Assembly: GCF_034424315.1 (NCBI RefSeq)
Contig: NZ_CP139972.1
Span: 620,001-684,000 of the forward strand
Source of the DNA: Chitinophaga sancti
GTDB taxonomy: Bacteria; Bacteroidota; Bacteroidia; Chitinophagales; Chitinophagaceae
Length of the DNA stretch: 64,000 bases
Reading direction: 5' to 3'
The notes beneath the pieces were generated by a model. It saw only the letters and a list, made by a program, of their open reading frames with translations, made no database searches and was not told the DNA's origin. Position numbers and translations under genes: made by a program. Shown piece by piece: positions 46,001-53,989 of this stretch (position 1 is its first letter; every line of letters begins with the position of its first letter).

Positions 46001-46364
46001 TGGGTGCTTTTTGCTTGCCGTAGCCGACCACTACTACTTCGCCCAGGGCCTTGTCTTCGATGGCGAGGGTGACGTTGAGAATGGGTCTGGCATTGACGTT
46101 CACCTCCTGCCGGTGGTAGCCGATGAAGGAGAAGATCAGGGTAGCGTTGTTAGGAACAGTAAGTTTGAAATGGCCGTTTTCGTCTGTTTTGGTAGCGATG
46201 CTGATGTTGTTTTTCAGGTAGACGCTCACGCCGGGTAAAAGTTCGGTGGAGGAGCGTACCGTACCGCTTACAGTGAGGGCACTTTGCCCGTGGGTGGTGG
46301 GTAATCCTATTATTTGAAGCAATAGGAGGGCTACCGACCATTGTAAGAGTAGTCGTTTGATCAT
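43098..46364 (-). CDS. SusC/RagA-family TonB-dependent transporter (first pair)
   Basis: A 1088-residue SusC. After the signal sequence comes a carboxypeptidase-D regulatory-like domain (ALTVSGTVRSSTELLPGVSVYLKNN..., residues 29-110). The plug follows: VVVGYGKQKAPTVTGAIATV, GQNSATIHIRGIATLNGQDPLIVIDGI and VYGIRGANGVIIVTTKRG. The rest is barrel. No STN domain precedes it, so signalling through a FecI-type sigma factor is not expected. Its promoter region carries three LacI-type operators. It heads the operon. Confidence 0.95.
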   Translation of the reverse strand: MIKRLLLQWSVALLLLQIIGLPTTHGQSALTVSGTVRSSTELLPGVSVYLKNNISIATKTDENGHFKLTVPNNATLIFSFIGYHRQEVNVNARPILNVTLAIEDKALGEVVVVGYGKQKAPTVTGAIATVGGKELASTPVSNITNMLVGRASGISAVQASGEPGQNSATIHIRGIATLNGQDPLIVIDGIQQPAEQPYVVLNAMDANEIESISILKDASSTAVYGIRGANGVIIVTTKRGRLNKPQFGFTGNGGFTNATSLLPILNSYQYALFRNEGIHNAQAAGNSSFDNLLFTDNDLWKFKNNRDYTDAEINSLEIGTAGRQALANSPALYYTSHNYFKEIFGGQGQQQQYNMNISGGVDKVRYFASLGYYHQQGILNDYNYGGANTNSNYKRYNFRSNFDIDVFKNFQISVNLAGQSTVAHLPSGGYGANDQGDRYQLIIQKIFESSPFVGPNFVNGKLVNGFIGTSGDGINPLVDKGGSGVSPISDFLGAGVVNQYITTLTSTVNLKHQMDYLTKGLNLSGKIAYDDSYTKGFYTATSIPLYKAMRDPANPNNIILAGGQLNPDNTSDNWGNGSWRKVYLEASIDFARSFGKHNVSALFLGNAQKYTAHDLANNTPSGLMGLVGRVTYNFSERYLFEFNMGLNGTENFAPKRRFGYFPAVSAGWVVTKEPFFPKNNVLTWMKLRGSYGEVGSDRLEKRRYLYLPNGWSSGTSGYYFGNSNGSSANPYFSGASETTLGNPEVTWERAKKLNLAADLRFWKDKVTLSATFFREKRDNILVNLQTIPATYGVSSSIVPPANIGRVSNQGYEIEFGYNDNIGKLNYFLKANLSYAKNKIEYMAEPAYQYPWMNETGYSIGQYKGYVWDGFFNTTEELNNRPYNTNGNQARLGNIRYKDINGDGIIDTKDRVPIGYSNLPRIAYNITIGFSYKGFDISALLIGTAQGSFPQSGYVLSTPFAKNVGAVFQPYYDGHWTQEKYDKGEKITYPSFSFSGSGPNNVFSDFWLKSNNFKRLKNLEIGYSIQDRRLLTRAHISSVRFYANGNNLITWSKEVMKGIDPELADDGKNSMGYMYPLTRTFNFGTNIQF

Positions 46365-46421
46365 GCTGAGATGAATTAAAAAATTGGTTTTACAAAATGG
46401 AATCCCCTTTTAACAGTTCTG

Positions 46422-46435
46422 TGCAATCGTTTGCA
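46422..46435. promoter_or_regulatory. LacI-type operator 1
   Basis: TGCAATCGTTTGCA is a near-perfect inverted repeat around CG, the shape of LacI/CcpA-family operators. It is 58 bp before the SusC start. Confidence 0.6.
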
Positions 46436-46465
46436 TAATTCGATATAAAAAAGGTTGGTTTGGAA

Positions 46466-46479
46466 TGTAATCGTTTACA
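46466..46479. promoter_or_regulatory. LacI-type operator 2
   Basis: TGTAATCGTTTACA, the best of the three sites, 44 bp from site 1 centre to centre (about four helical turns). Confidence 0.7.
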
Positions 46480-46538
46480 TTTCATGTCATTAAAAAACAG
46501 TTTTCCGTGTGGAGGAGATAAAGGATATTGCCCCTTAG

Positions 46539-46552
46539 AGTAATCGTTTACA
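46539..46552. promoter_or_regulatory. LacI-type operator 3
   Basis: AGTAATCGTTTACA, 73 bp from site 2 (about seven helical turns), so all three can face the same side of the DNA. From here to the AraC start (46553-47257) I see no gene; a 69-codon ORF there has no support. Confidence 0.6.
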
Positions 46553-47257
46553 TTTGTTTTCATAACTACAGTTGGGTGATGCGGCGGTTAAATTATTGTT
46601 AAAAAAGGAGAGGGTATTTGCAGTAATTAACAAAGTGTAGCAGGATTTTAGCCCATGGGTTTGGTAAATGGATTTAGTTGGGAGCTGGTATGGATCGAGA
46701 AGATGTCTTTTTGACAATTTAAATATGGAGTAAGAAGATAGGGCAGTTTACAGAAGTATATGATTGTGAGTAGTCCAGTGCTTCCGTTTCTATAAACTGA
46801 GGAAGGAATGACAAAAAGAACAGGGCCACTTTGAGGTTCGGGTTGTCTTGTTCAGTACGAACATAGTATCAATGCCTGGAATCATGATAAACAGGAATGC
46901 TGTTATCAGGAACAAATAATAATGCTGTATACCCATCATTGTGCAAAGGTGTGAAAATCATATAGAAAGAGTGAAACTGAGGGGCGGCAGGCAAGATTAG
47001 CAGGTACGTATTTAAACCTGCAACGGTTACACGGCGGTAAGCAGTGTGCAAAAAAACGGTATTTACAGGCTTATGCAAATGTATTAAACCGGTTGGGTTT
47101 CAAACTAATTTAATACCTTTACTCCCGGGAATATAATCGCGCAAAATATGCGCGCCACACCCTTTGCTTACCTATAACCTGCAATCAAGCTATATTAATT
47201 CATCACCTATGCAGGAAACACTCATTTTCCGCATAGCGCAAATCTTTTAGCCGCGCT

Positions 47258-48106
47258 ATGACAACACGGAACATGCTTACAATTTTTACTGAAACCGATA
47301 TTTTCAGTCATCTGAATGATCCGGGGCAAGCCTTTAAGCCAAAGGACGCCATTATATTGCTGGTGACCAGCGGCCAACTGAAATTAAGCTGCAACCTGGA
47401 GGAGATCAATTGCCTTGAAAACTGCCTGTATTTCTTCATGCGGGGCTTTGTGTACAGCATTCAATATATGGATGAACACTTCTCCTGTATGGGAATGATT
47501 GTACCCGGGAAATTCTTCCTGGAAAATGGAGTAGCCGGTGCTATTGGCAATTCGTTTCACACCATCCTGGCGAACCGGCAGCATCCGGTTATAATTAATC
47601 AAAGAGAAAGCGGGGCCCTGAGCGGCATGCTGCAGCTGTTGAAAGATTTTTTTATACCCAATGAATCGCTTGTCAGTTATAATGAGATACTGCTGTACCA
47701 GGTGATGTCTGTCGTTCATACGATTGCTGCCTTTTGCAGGAAATACAATGGCGCGCAGGAGCTGCAATTTAAACGGAGGAATGTGATCACGTCGGGTTTT
47801 CTGCACTTACTACAAAACAATATCAAACGGGAAAGGAGCCTTCAATTCTATGCCCGTCAGCTAACGGTGACGGCGGATTACCTTGCCCGGGTTGTAAAAC
47901 AGGTAACTGGTAATACCGCCGGTGAACTCATTGACAATGCTGTGATCATCGAAGCAAAATTATTGCTGGCCAATCCCTCACTTAGCATTGCCCAGGTTGC
48001 ACAGCATATGGCCTTTAGCGACCAGTCCGTATTTGGCAGATTTTTTAGGCAGCACACAGGTATTACACCTAGCCGTTACCGTAGCCAGCAAAATGTAGGA
48101 TTTTGA
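47258..48106 (+). CDS. AraC-family transcriptional regulator
   Basis: A 282-residue regulator. The N-terminal half is a cupin-like sensor without recognisable ligand residues. The C-terminal two helix-turn-helix motifs are clear: RSLQFYARQLTVTADYLARVVKQVTGNTAGELID and LSIAQVAQHMAFSDQSVFGRFFRQHTGITPSRYR. It is divergent from the SusCD operon with about 890 bp between, and may control it or a gene downstream. The ATG at 47258 is taken; ATG at 47273 is possible. Confidence 0.88.
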   Translation: MTTRNMLTIFTETDIFSHLNDPGQAFKPKDAIILLVTSGQLKLSCNLEEINCLENCLYFFMRGFVYSIQYMDEHFSCMGMIVPGKFFLENGVAGAIGNSFHTILANRQHPVIINQRESGALSGMLQLLKDFFIPNESLVSYNEILLYQVMSVVHTIAAFCRKYNGAQELQFKRRNVITSGFLHLLQNNIKRERSLQFYARQLTVTADYLARVVKQVTGNTAGELIDNAVIIEAKLLLANPSLSIAQVAQHMAFSDQSVFGRFFRQHTGITPSRYRSQQNVGF

Positions 48107-48639
48107 CGAATAATGGCCGCTTTTTGCAAAATTTCAATGGGTAATATATTCGAATTTTGCAGTGTCAAAAAAATAATCACCAGCATTTGACTGGTCCTGC
48201 CTTATAACCTGCAATCTGAACCACATTTATTATTAGTAACGTACCTGAAATGTAGGCTTTATTAGTTCTTCATAAGTATAATTGTCCATTTAATGTGCAA
48301 TTAACAGTATAGGTAGCAGATACCACGGGTATAGTCATGTACCTGTGGGATTTTTCTTGTATAAAGATTAGAATAGTAGTTCAAAACAGAGGGATTATTA
48401 ATTAATTCGATTAGAATCTAGCAAAATGGCCTGGTCTTTCCAGATCCGGCCTTGTTTGTGTAAGAAGTGACTTGAGCATCCTTCTCATTTTACAAAGCTG
48501 TTTAAGACGAAAACGGGGAAGTCGCCTTCTGAGTATCGCCGGGAGAATTGATTGAAGAATTGGCTTTGTAAGAAAGGGGCAGGCACCCTCCGGGCGCTAA
48601 AGGCGACCTTACATTATAATTGCATTACAAGAAGACGGG

Positions 48640-48678
48640 AATATCACTTCAATATCGATTTGATATTGAAGTGGTATT
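48640..48678. other. Long perfect-type hairpin in an empty gap
   Basis: AATATCACTTCAATATC pairs with GATATTGAAGTGGTATT over 17 positions with one G-U pair and a four-base loop region. There is no T-run. It lies in the 676-bp gap 48107-48782, which otherwise holds no supported gene. At 48690-48708 the left half of the 73-bp palindromic element (TAGTACTCATTTTATGAAC) is found. Confidence 0.5.
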
Positions 48679-48782
48679 CTAATGTTGTAGTAGTACTCAT
48701 TTTATGAACTTTTTGATTTGAAGCCGGCTTATATTCAGCTTATATCTTTACTATTGCTTTGTTAACCTTCAAATTGTTTGTT

Positions 48783-49322
48783 ATGGCCATTATTAAAGAC
48801 AATGTACTTTTCCAGCTCATCAGCGGATCGCTGGGCAATCAGATTACAATTTATCAACGAAATGGGCAGACGATCGTCGCGAAAAAACGGGGGCGGTCTA
48901 AAAAGAAGCCTACCCGGAAGCAGTTAGATGCCAGGATGATGATGGCGGAGGCGGCCGCGTATGCAAAGACGATCCTGAAAGACCCGGAAATTAAGGCGTA
49001 TTATCAGTCGCTGGCTGGTCCGGGGCAGAATGCCTATAATATGGCGATTAAGGATGCTTATAAGGCGCCGGAGGTGCAAAATATTGCCGTAGTGGATACG
49101 ACAGTGGTGGTGACTGCAAAAGATGAATTCAGGGTTGCGGAGGTGGAAGTACGGGTGGTGGATTCGGCAGGTGTGATATTGGAGAGAGGGAAGGCGGTTT
49201 TGGGCAGGAATGGGGTGGATTGGTATTATAAGGTGGGGAGTTTGCCTGCGGGCGGGGTGATTTGTGTTTTAGCAGTAGATCTGCCAGGAAATGAGACGCT
49301 GCGGGAATTCAGGTTGGAGTGA
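48783..49322 (+). CDS. Uncharacterised basic/beta protein
   Basis: A 179-residue protein from the ATG at 48783 (MAIIKDNVLFQL); an open frame reaches back to a TTG at 48759. The first third is basic: RNGQTIVAKKRGRSKKKPTRKQLDARM. A helical middle follows (YAKTILKDPEIKAYYQSLAGPGQNAYNMAIKDAY). The C-terminal 75 residues look like an immunoglobulin-type beta domain (VVDTTVVVTAKDEFRVAEVEVRVVDSAGVIL). I have seen similar layouts in Bacteroidota but do not know a function. There is no signal peptide. Confidence 0.5.
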   Translation: MAIIKDNVLFQLISGSLGNQITIYQRNGQTIVAKKRGRSKKKPTRKQLDARMMMAEAAAYAKTILKDPEIKAYYQSLAGPGQNAYNMAIKDAYKAPEVQNIAVVDTTVVVTAKDEFRVAEVEVRVVDSAGVILERGKAVLGRNGVDWYYKVGSLPAGGVICVLAVDLPGNETLREFRLE

Positions 49323-49515
49323 GGGGATGCGCGATATTTTTGATGGGGGAACCTTCTGGTTATTTTTTCTAAATAATAGTAAATTACTGTTTGCGGTACT
49401 TGTATCGCGGGGTTTTTAATACCTGCAAGCAGGTGTTGAGGTTTTTAATGATAGTGTACAAATGACAATGGGATGGGAGTGGCTGGTAAATGGAAGTTTG
49501 GATGATGCTTTATAC

Positions 49516-49589
49516 TAGCGCTCATCTCATAAACAGGCATTTTGAATTGATAATCAAATCACTAAATGGTAATTACGAAATGAGTTCTA
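49516..49589 (-). repeat. 73-bp palindromic element, copy A (inverted)
   Basis: TAGCGCTCATCTCATAA at one end and its near-complement at the other (ACGAAATGAGTTCTA), with AATTGATAATCAAAT in the middle. It is in the opposite orientation to copies B and D. The preceding 49323-49515 holds nothing else. Confidence 0.75.
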
Positions 49590-49625
49590 AGGAATTACCG
49601 CCATGCGATATGACAATGTAATTAT

Positions 49626-49898
49626 ATGATAAGATATTGGTTCGAGTTTGATTTTACTTCCACTGGTATTGATTCAATTCCGCCTGGAATACAGATAGGC
49701 TGTGGGGTCACAGGACATAATTATGAGGATGTGTTTGATATTTTGAGAGATAAGGTTTTTAAAGGTGGCGAGCTACCTGGGATCAGGCGAATGATTGAGG
49801 ATGTCAATATAGAAACATTAGATCAGGGCCATGTGCTGCCGAACATGCTGCCACCCATATGGCGGGGAGTTTGGTATCCTATGGGCTATCAGTACTGA
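49626..49898 (+). CDS. Orphan small ORF between two palindromic elements
   Basis: A 90-residue ORF (MIRYWFEFDFTSTGIDSIPPGI...). It has mixed hydrophobic and acidic residues and no signal peptide. DVFDILRDKVFKGGELPGIRRMIEDVNIETLDQGHVLPNMLPPIW suggests a compact alpha/beta protein, of the size of toxin-immunity proteins. It has no recognised homologue. It is flanked by inverted copies A and B of the 73-bp element, about seven bases from its stop on one side and 36 from its start on the other. Confidence 0.45.
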   Translation: MIRYWFEFDFTSTGIDSIPPGIQIGCGVTGHNYEDVFDILRDKVFKGGELPGIRRMIEDVNIETLDQGHVLPNMLPPIWRGVWYPMGYQY

Positions 49899-49904
49899 AT
49901 AATA

Positions 49905-49978
49905 TGAGCACTCATTTCATAATTACTATTTATGTATTGATTACCAGTTGGAAATACCTATTTATGAAACGGGTTCTA
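49905..49978 (+). repeat. 73-bp palindromic element, copy B
   Basis: Begins TGAGCACTCATTTCATAA and ends TTTATGAAACGGGTTCTA, with ATTGATTACCAGTT in the centre. It is the mirror of copy A around the small ORF. Confidence 0.75.
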
Positions 49979-49985
49979 AATAGGG

Positions 49986-50110
49986 AAGAGGTTGTATCAA
50001 AATCCAGGTACAGCTTATCCGCTGATTTGTGTAGACAAGCTAATACCAGGAACTTGTAAGGCCCATCAGAAAGAAGCCTTCATTTACAATGGTACTTGAT
50101 ACAACCTCTT
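49986..50110. mobile_element. 125-bp MITE with insertion-sequence-like ends
   Basis: Perfect 15-bp terminal inverted repeats: AAGAGGTTGTATCAA (49986-50000) and TTGATACAACCTCTT (50096-50110). The GAGG.TGTATCAA form resembles ends of IS1182-type insertion sequences. The inside encodes nothing. No clear target duplication is seen. It sits between copies B and C of the palindromic element. Confidence 0.7.
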
Positions 50111-50119
50111 TTATTTCAT

Positions 50120-50333
50120 TAGAATTTATTTCGTAATAACCATTTAGGAATTGATTATCAATTCAAAATACCTATTTGTGAAATGAGTGCTACTCAGTTA
50201 TAGCAAATAACCATTTAGGAATTGATTATCAATTCAAAATACCTATTTGTGAAATGAGTGCTACTCAGTTATAGCAAATAACCATTTAGAATTGATTATC
50301 AATTCAAAATACCTATTCGTGAAATGAGTGCTA
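50120..50333. repeat. 73-bp element in three tandem copies (C1-C3)
   Basis: C1 50120-50192, C2 ends 50263, C3 ends 50333, period 71 and 70. Each contains GAATTGATTATCAATTC (a perfect palindrome except its centre) and GTGAAATGAGTGCTA. Between copies is CTCAGTTATAGCAAATAACC. CTCAGtTATAG is the complement of the last codons of the GH43 gene (GCTATAgCTGAG, then TAG), whose stop codon lies inside C3. Confidence 0.8.
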
Positions 50334-52010
50334 CTCAGCTATAGCCTCGTATTTGAAATTCCTGAACAGCACACTGCCATTTCCTATACTGCACAAGCCT
50401 ATACGTACACTTAGGAAACCTCCAAGGGCATTGTGATGCAAGCCTGATATTTCGGCGGCGTTTTCAATTTTTTGCCATTGATGACCATCAGTGCTGTAAT
50501 ACATGCTTACGATATGATGCCGGTTTTCGATTTTGAGAAAAGTGTGTTTGTTGATGGCGTTTTTTACCGTAGGGAACTGGTAACCTCTCAGGTTGGCGAG
50601 GATGTCTTGCTTGTCCGCAAGGATGCCGTAATAAGCGGTGTTATTGTAGAATAGCACCATGCCGCCGGTGGCATCGCCGCTTATTTCCAATTCAACTTCT
50701 GCAGTGTAGGAATGATCCGTAGGCATGATGAGGAACGGGGAACTATTGCCAGCACTGTTCCCTTTGCCTTTGATGTCGATGCCCTTGCTGCTGATGTGGA
50801 ACCGGGTCGTGTCGTATTCACCGAAGAATTTCCAGCGGGGAGAGCTGAAGTCATCAGAGAGCCTGGAAGCAGTGTGAAGGATATTTGGAGAGGGGTGAAT
50901 GTTATTTTTAGTGCTATTATGATTGGTGATGCCGCCAGTTTTGGAAATGCTGGTAGCCTCGTTTGATTGGCGCTTATTTTTTGTTTTGAACCAGCCATCT
51001 TTTGTCCATTCCAATGCCTGGATCAGCGTTTGCCTGCCCATGTTATAATGATCTTTTTCATAGCCATGAAATACCATCCACCAATTGCCATTGGCGTCCT
51101 GGAATGGCGTGCCATGACCTTTAGACCACCAGGTATCATCGGATGATGTAACCCGGATGATTGGGTTGTAAGGTGAGTTCTCCCAGGGACCAAGGGGAGA
51201 TTTGGACCGCGCTGAGATGATCATATGGCCCGTAGCTGGACCGGCGGTGCCACCTTCGGCAACGGTCAGGTAGTAGTAGTCGCCGTGTTTGGTAATTTTC
51301 GGACCTTCCAGGCAGAAGCATTCAATCGTCCATTCGCGGGGGATGGCCCAGCCAGTGTAGGTGATCGTTTCTTTGCCCTGAACGGAGAGACCGTCGTCTG
51401 ACAGGGGAACGTAGCCTCCACTGCTAAAGTAGAGGTATCTTTTGCCATTGGCGTCTACGGCATGACCGGGATCAATATTGCCGATTTTCAGGTCGACAGG
51501 GTCGCTCCAGGGGCCGGTGATTTTGTCGGCGTAGACTACATAATTGGTATTGTTGGCGGGGAAGTAGATGTAGTATTTATTGCCGTATTTAACGAGGTCG
51601 GGAGCCCAGACGGAGCCGACGTACTTGTGTAGTGCGTTAACCAGGGGCGTCCAGTTTAGCAGGTCTTTGGAATGCCAGATGAGCAGACCGGGGTAATAGT
51701 CGAAGGAGGAGTGGACGATATAGTAGTCAGTGCCATCTACGAGGATGCTGGGGTCGGGGAAGTCGCCGGGGAAAATAAGGTGGGAGGTGGTGTCGGATGG
51801 GATGCGGATGGGAGAGGGGGAGGTAAGCTCTGTGGTGGAGGATTGGTGTGTGGAGGTATTGCCAGGATTGCCTGTTTTTGGTGCCTGGACAGGGATGTGT
51901 TGAGTTGGCTTGGCAGTAGTTTGAGTTTTGTCAGTGATAGGGATGGTTTGAGCCTGCGTTAGGAAGGTCAATGAAAGGATAAATAGTAATAGCATGATCG
52001 TGTTTTTCAT
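50331..52010 (-). CDS. Family 43 glycoside hydrolase with C-terminal beta-sandwich
   Basis: A 559-residue secreted enzyme from the ATG at 52010 (MKNTIMLLLFILSLTFLTQAQ, signal peptide); the longer frame upstream does not fit. A Thr/Ser/Pro-rich linker leads to the five-bladed propeller: FPGDFPDPSILVDGTDYYI with the catalytic base Asp, WAPDLVKYGNKYYIYFP with the second Asp, and CLEGPKI with the acid Glu. A second lectin-like sandwich (DDFSSPRWKFFGEYD..., FLIMPTDHSYTAEVELEI) follows, as in beta-xylosidase or arabinofuranosidase members. It acts outside the cytoplasm on plant-type glycans. It lies 4 kb from the SusCD operon and could feed it. Confidence 0.88.
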   Translation of the reverse strand: MKNTIMLLLFILSLTFLTQAQTIPITDKTQTTAKPTQHIPVQAPKTGNPGNTSTHQSSTTELTSPSPIRIPSDTTSHLIFPGDFPDPSILVDGTDYYIVHSSFDYYPGLLIWHSKDLLNWTPLVNALHKYVGSVWAPDLVKYGNKYYIYFPANNTNYVVYADKITGPWSDPVDLKIGNIDPGHAVDANGKRYLYFSSGGYVPLSDDGLSVQGKETITYTGWAIPREWTIECFCLEGPKITKHGDYYYLTVAEGGTAGPATGHMIISARSKSPLGPWENSPYNPIIRVTSSDDTWWSKGHGTPFQDANGNWWMVFHGYEKDHYNMGRQTLIQALEWTKDGWFKTKNKRQSNEATSISKTGGITNHNSTKNNIHPSPNILHTASRLSDDFSSPRWKFFGEYDTTRFHISSKGIDIKGKGNSAGNSSPFLIMPTDHSYTAEVELEISGDATGGMVLFYNNTAYYGILADKQDILANLRGYQFPTVKNAINKHTFLKIENRHHIVSMYYSTDGHQWQKIENAAEISGLHHNALGGFLSVRIGLCSIGNGSVLFRNFKYEAIAE

Positions 52011-52179
52011 AACGGATTTTTTGGAAGTAAATATATGGGTGGGGGTGATTGGAGAAGGGATGGGAATGTTTACGTTTAGGGTATGAAATGTTAAAAATGG
52101 CGCCTTATTATTGCTGGCATTGCTTTTTTCCTGCCTTGTCGGGTTCAAAGTGAGAAAATGGGGATTATGATTTTGGATT

Positions 52180-52187
52180 TATCTTTG
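52180..52187 (+). promoter_or_regulatory. -7 box giving a leaderless start
   Basis: TATCTTTG ends five bases before the ATG at 52193, the same arrangement as at cobB. Transcription would start at the ATG itself. Confidence 0.45.
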
Positions 52188-52192
52188 TTTAC

Positions 52193-53725
52193 ATGAGGAA
52201 ATATCCAATTGGCCTGCAGGATTTTGGAAATTTAAGAAAGGAAGGTTTTCTGTATATCGATAAAACTCGTCTGATCTATAATTTAATTGATTTAGGAAAG
52301 TACTATTTTCTAAGTCGTCCAAGGCGTTTTGGTAAATCCTTGTTACTGTCTACTATTAAGGAGATTTTCAATGGTAAAAAGGAGCTGTTTGAAGGTCTTT
52401 GGATCTATGACCAATGGAACTGGGAGCAGAGACATCCTGTTATCCATCTTAGGTTTAGCCAGATTGATTATAAAGGACTTGGACTGACAGCTGCTATTAG
52501 CCGGGAGCTTGATTTTTTAGCAGCGGAATTTGGGATTCAGTTGCGGGAAGAGGATAGTTTGGCATTGAAGTTTAGGGAATTGATCAGGGAAGTGGCGAAG
52601 ATTGGTCATGTGGTGATTTTGATTGATGAGTATGATAAGCCGATTACGGATTACCTGGAGGATATTGAGATGGTGGAAGAGAACCGCTCAGTGTTTAAGA
52701 ATTTCTATTCTGTTTTAAAGGATGCAGATGAGTATATAAGGTTGTTGCTAATTACCGGGGTTAGCAGGTTTACGAAAGTGAGTATTTTTTCTGATCTGAA
52801 TAATCTGTACGATATTTCCCTCAATCCTCATTATGCGGCACTTACAGGAGTCACCCAGGAGGAAATGGAAACCAGTTTTGCTAAAGAAATAGTGTTGCTT
52901 CAACAGAAGCAGCCAGATATTCTGGGCAAATTGAAGGAGTGGTATAATGGATATTCCTGGGATGGAACAACCAGAGTCTATAATCCATTCTCCCTACTTA
53001 GTTATATGGGATCAGGCAGGATTCAAAACTTTTGGTACCAGACAGGAACACCTACCTGGTTGGTGAACCTGATGAAAAAACAAAAGGTTTTTGATCTTGA
53101 AAACATTCACATGGGAGAAAATGCTTTGAGTAATTTTAATATAGAACATCTTTCCCCGGTGCCAGTTTTGTTCCAGACAGGGTACCTGACCATTAAAAAC
53201 TATAACGAGGAAACCAGATTATTTGAGCTGGGATACCCAAATCGCGAGGTAGAAGAGAGCCTGACAGACGCATTACTGAGCGCTTATAGGAATGTGTTTC
53301 CTGGAAATGATTCGATGGAGCTGACATTTGATTTGGCAAACGCCATGAAGAATAATGATATGTCGCAAATGGTAAAAGTGCTGGATGTACTATTGTCAAC
53401 TATCCCTTATGATCACAGGAAAGCAGAAAGCGAATCCATTTTTCATATCATCGTACATCTTTCTTTTAAGCGTTTAGGTATGGACGTACGTAGCGAAGTT
53501 CATAGCGCTAGCGGCAGATGTGATGTTCTTGTCTTTACAAAAAAATATATTTACGCGTTAGAATTAAAACTAAACGGCACTGCACAAGCTGCGCTTAACC
53601 AGATCATCAATAAAGGTTACTTGCACTCCTATCAATTAGACCCCAGGAAGAAAATCGCTATTGGTATTAATTTCTCTTCCGGGAAAAGAGCGGTGGAAGA
53701 GTTTCTTGTCGAAGAATTCGCTTAA
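52193..53725 (+). CDS. AAA-ATPase with PD-(D/E)XK nuclease-like C-terminus
   Basis: A 510-residue protein of the AAA-ATPase_like plus PDDEXK_9 type. The N-terminus YPIGLQDFGNLRKEGFLYIDKTRLIYNL leads to the P-loop SRPRRFGKSLLLSTI (about residues 40-54). Walker B VVILIDEYDKPI is at about 141-152. The C-terminal nuclease-like domain has SGRCDVLVFTKKYIYALELKLNG (D...ELK motif). Such genes are numerous and variable in Bacteroidota and are not tied to a known pathway. It lies between palindromic elements C and D. Confidence 0.85.
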   Translation: MRKYPIGLQDFGNLRKEGFLYIDKTRLIYNLIDLGKYYFLSRPRRFGKSLLLSTIKEIFNGKKELFEGLWIYDQWNWEQRHPVIHLRFSQIDYKGLGLTAAISRELDFLAAEFGIQLREEDSLALKFRELIREVAKIGHVVILIDEYDKPITDYLEDIEMVEENRSVFKNFYSVLKDADEYIRLLLITGVSRFTKVSIFSDLNNLYDISLNPHYAALTGVTQEEMETSFAKEIVLLQQKQPDILGKLKEWYNGYSWDGTTRVYNPFSLLSYMGSGRIQNFWYQTGTPTWLVNLMKKQKVFDLENIHMGENALSNFNIEHLSPVPVLFQTGYLTIKNYNEETRLFELGYPNREVEESLTDALLSAYRNVFPGNDSMELTFDLANAMKNNDMSQMVKVLDVLLSTIPYDHRKAESESIFHIIVHLSFKRLGMDVRSEVHSASGRCDVLVFTKKYIYALELKLNGTAQAALNQIINKGYLHSYQLDPRKKIAIGINFSSGKRAVEEFLVEEFA

Positions 53726-53730
53726 TTCAC

Positions 53731-53803
53731 TAGAACTCATTTTATAACTACTATTTATGCATTGATTATCAGCTAGAAAAACCTATTTATGAAATAAGTA
53801 CTA
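53731..53803 (+). repeat. 73-bp palindromic element, copy D
   Basis: Starts TAGAACTCATTTTATAAC and ends TTTATGAAATAAGTACTA, with ATTGATTATCAGCT in the centre. It begins six bases beyond the AAA-ATPase stop. A right half only (GAAATGAGTTCTA) recurs at 55160-55172. Confidence 0.75.
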
Positions 53804-53989
53804 CAAACAGGGTTTCGGGAACGAAGCTTTTATTTTGAAATTGATTTTCATGCCCGTTGATGAATGCCCTCGTTCATGAATGTTTTATTGCTTATCACCC
53901 CCAATTAATACAGCGAATTGCAAAATAGCCATCCACAAATTATACACCCATTAAATAAAATTCCCTATTTTGTTAAGTAACGTTCGTTT

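Noticed and set aside
46869..47078. 69-codon ORF in the SusC-AraC gap
   Set aside because: No conserved pattern, no ribosome site and no related sequence that I recognise.
48759..48782. TTG start extending the basic protein by eight codons
   Set aside because: The ATG at 48783 is the better start, and the extension adds no conserved residues.
49516..50333. CRISPR array
   Set aside because: Repeats are long palindromes in both orientations with irregular spacing, and the tandem part has no unique spacers; no cas genes are present.
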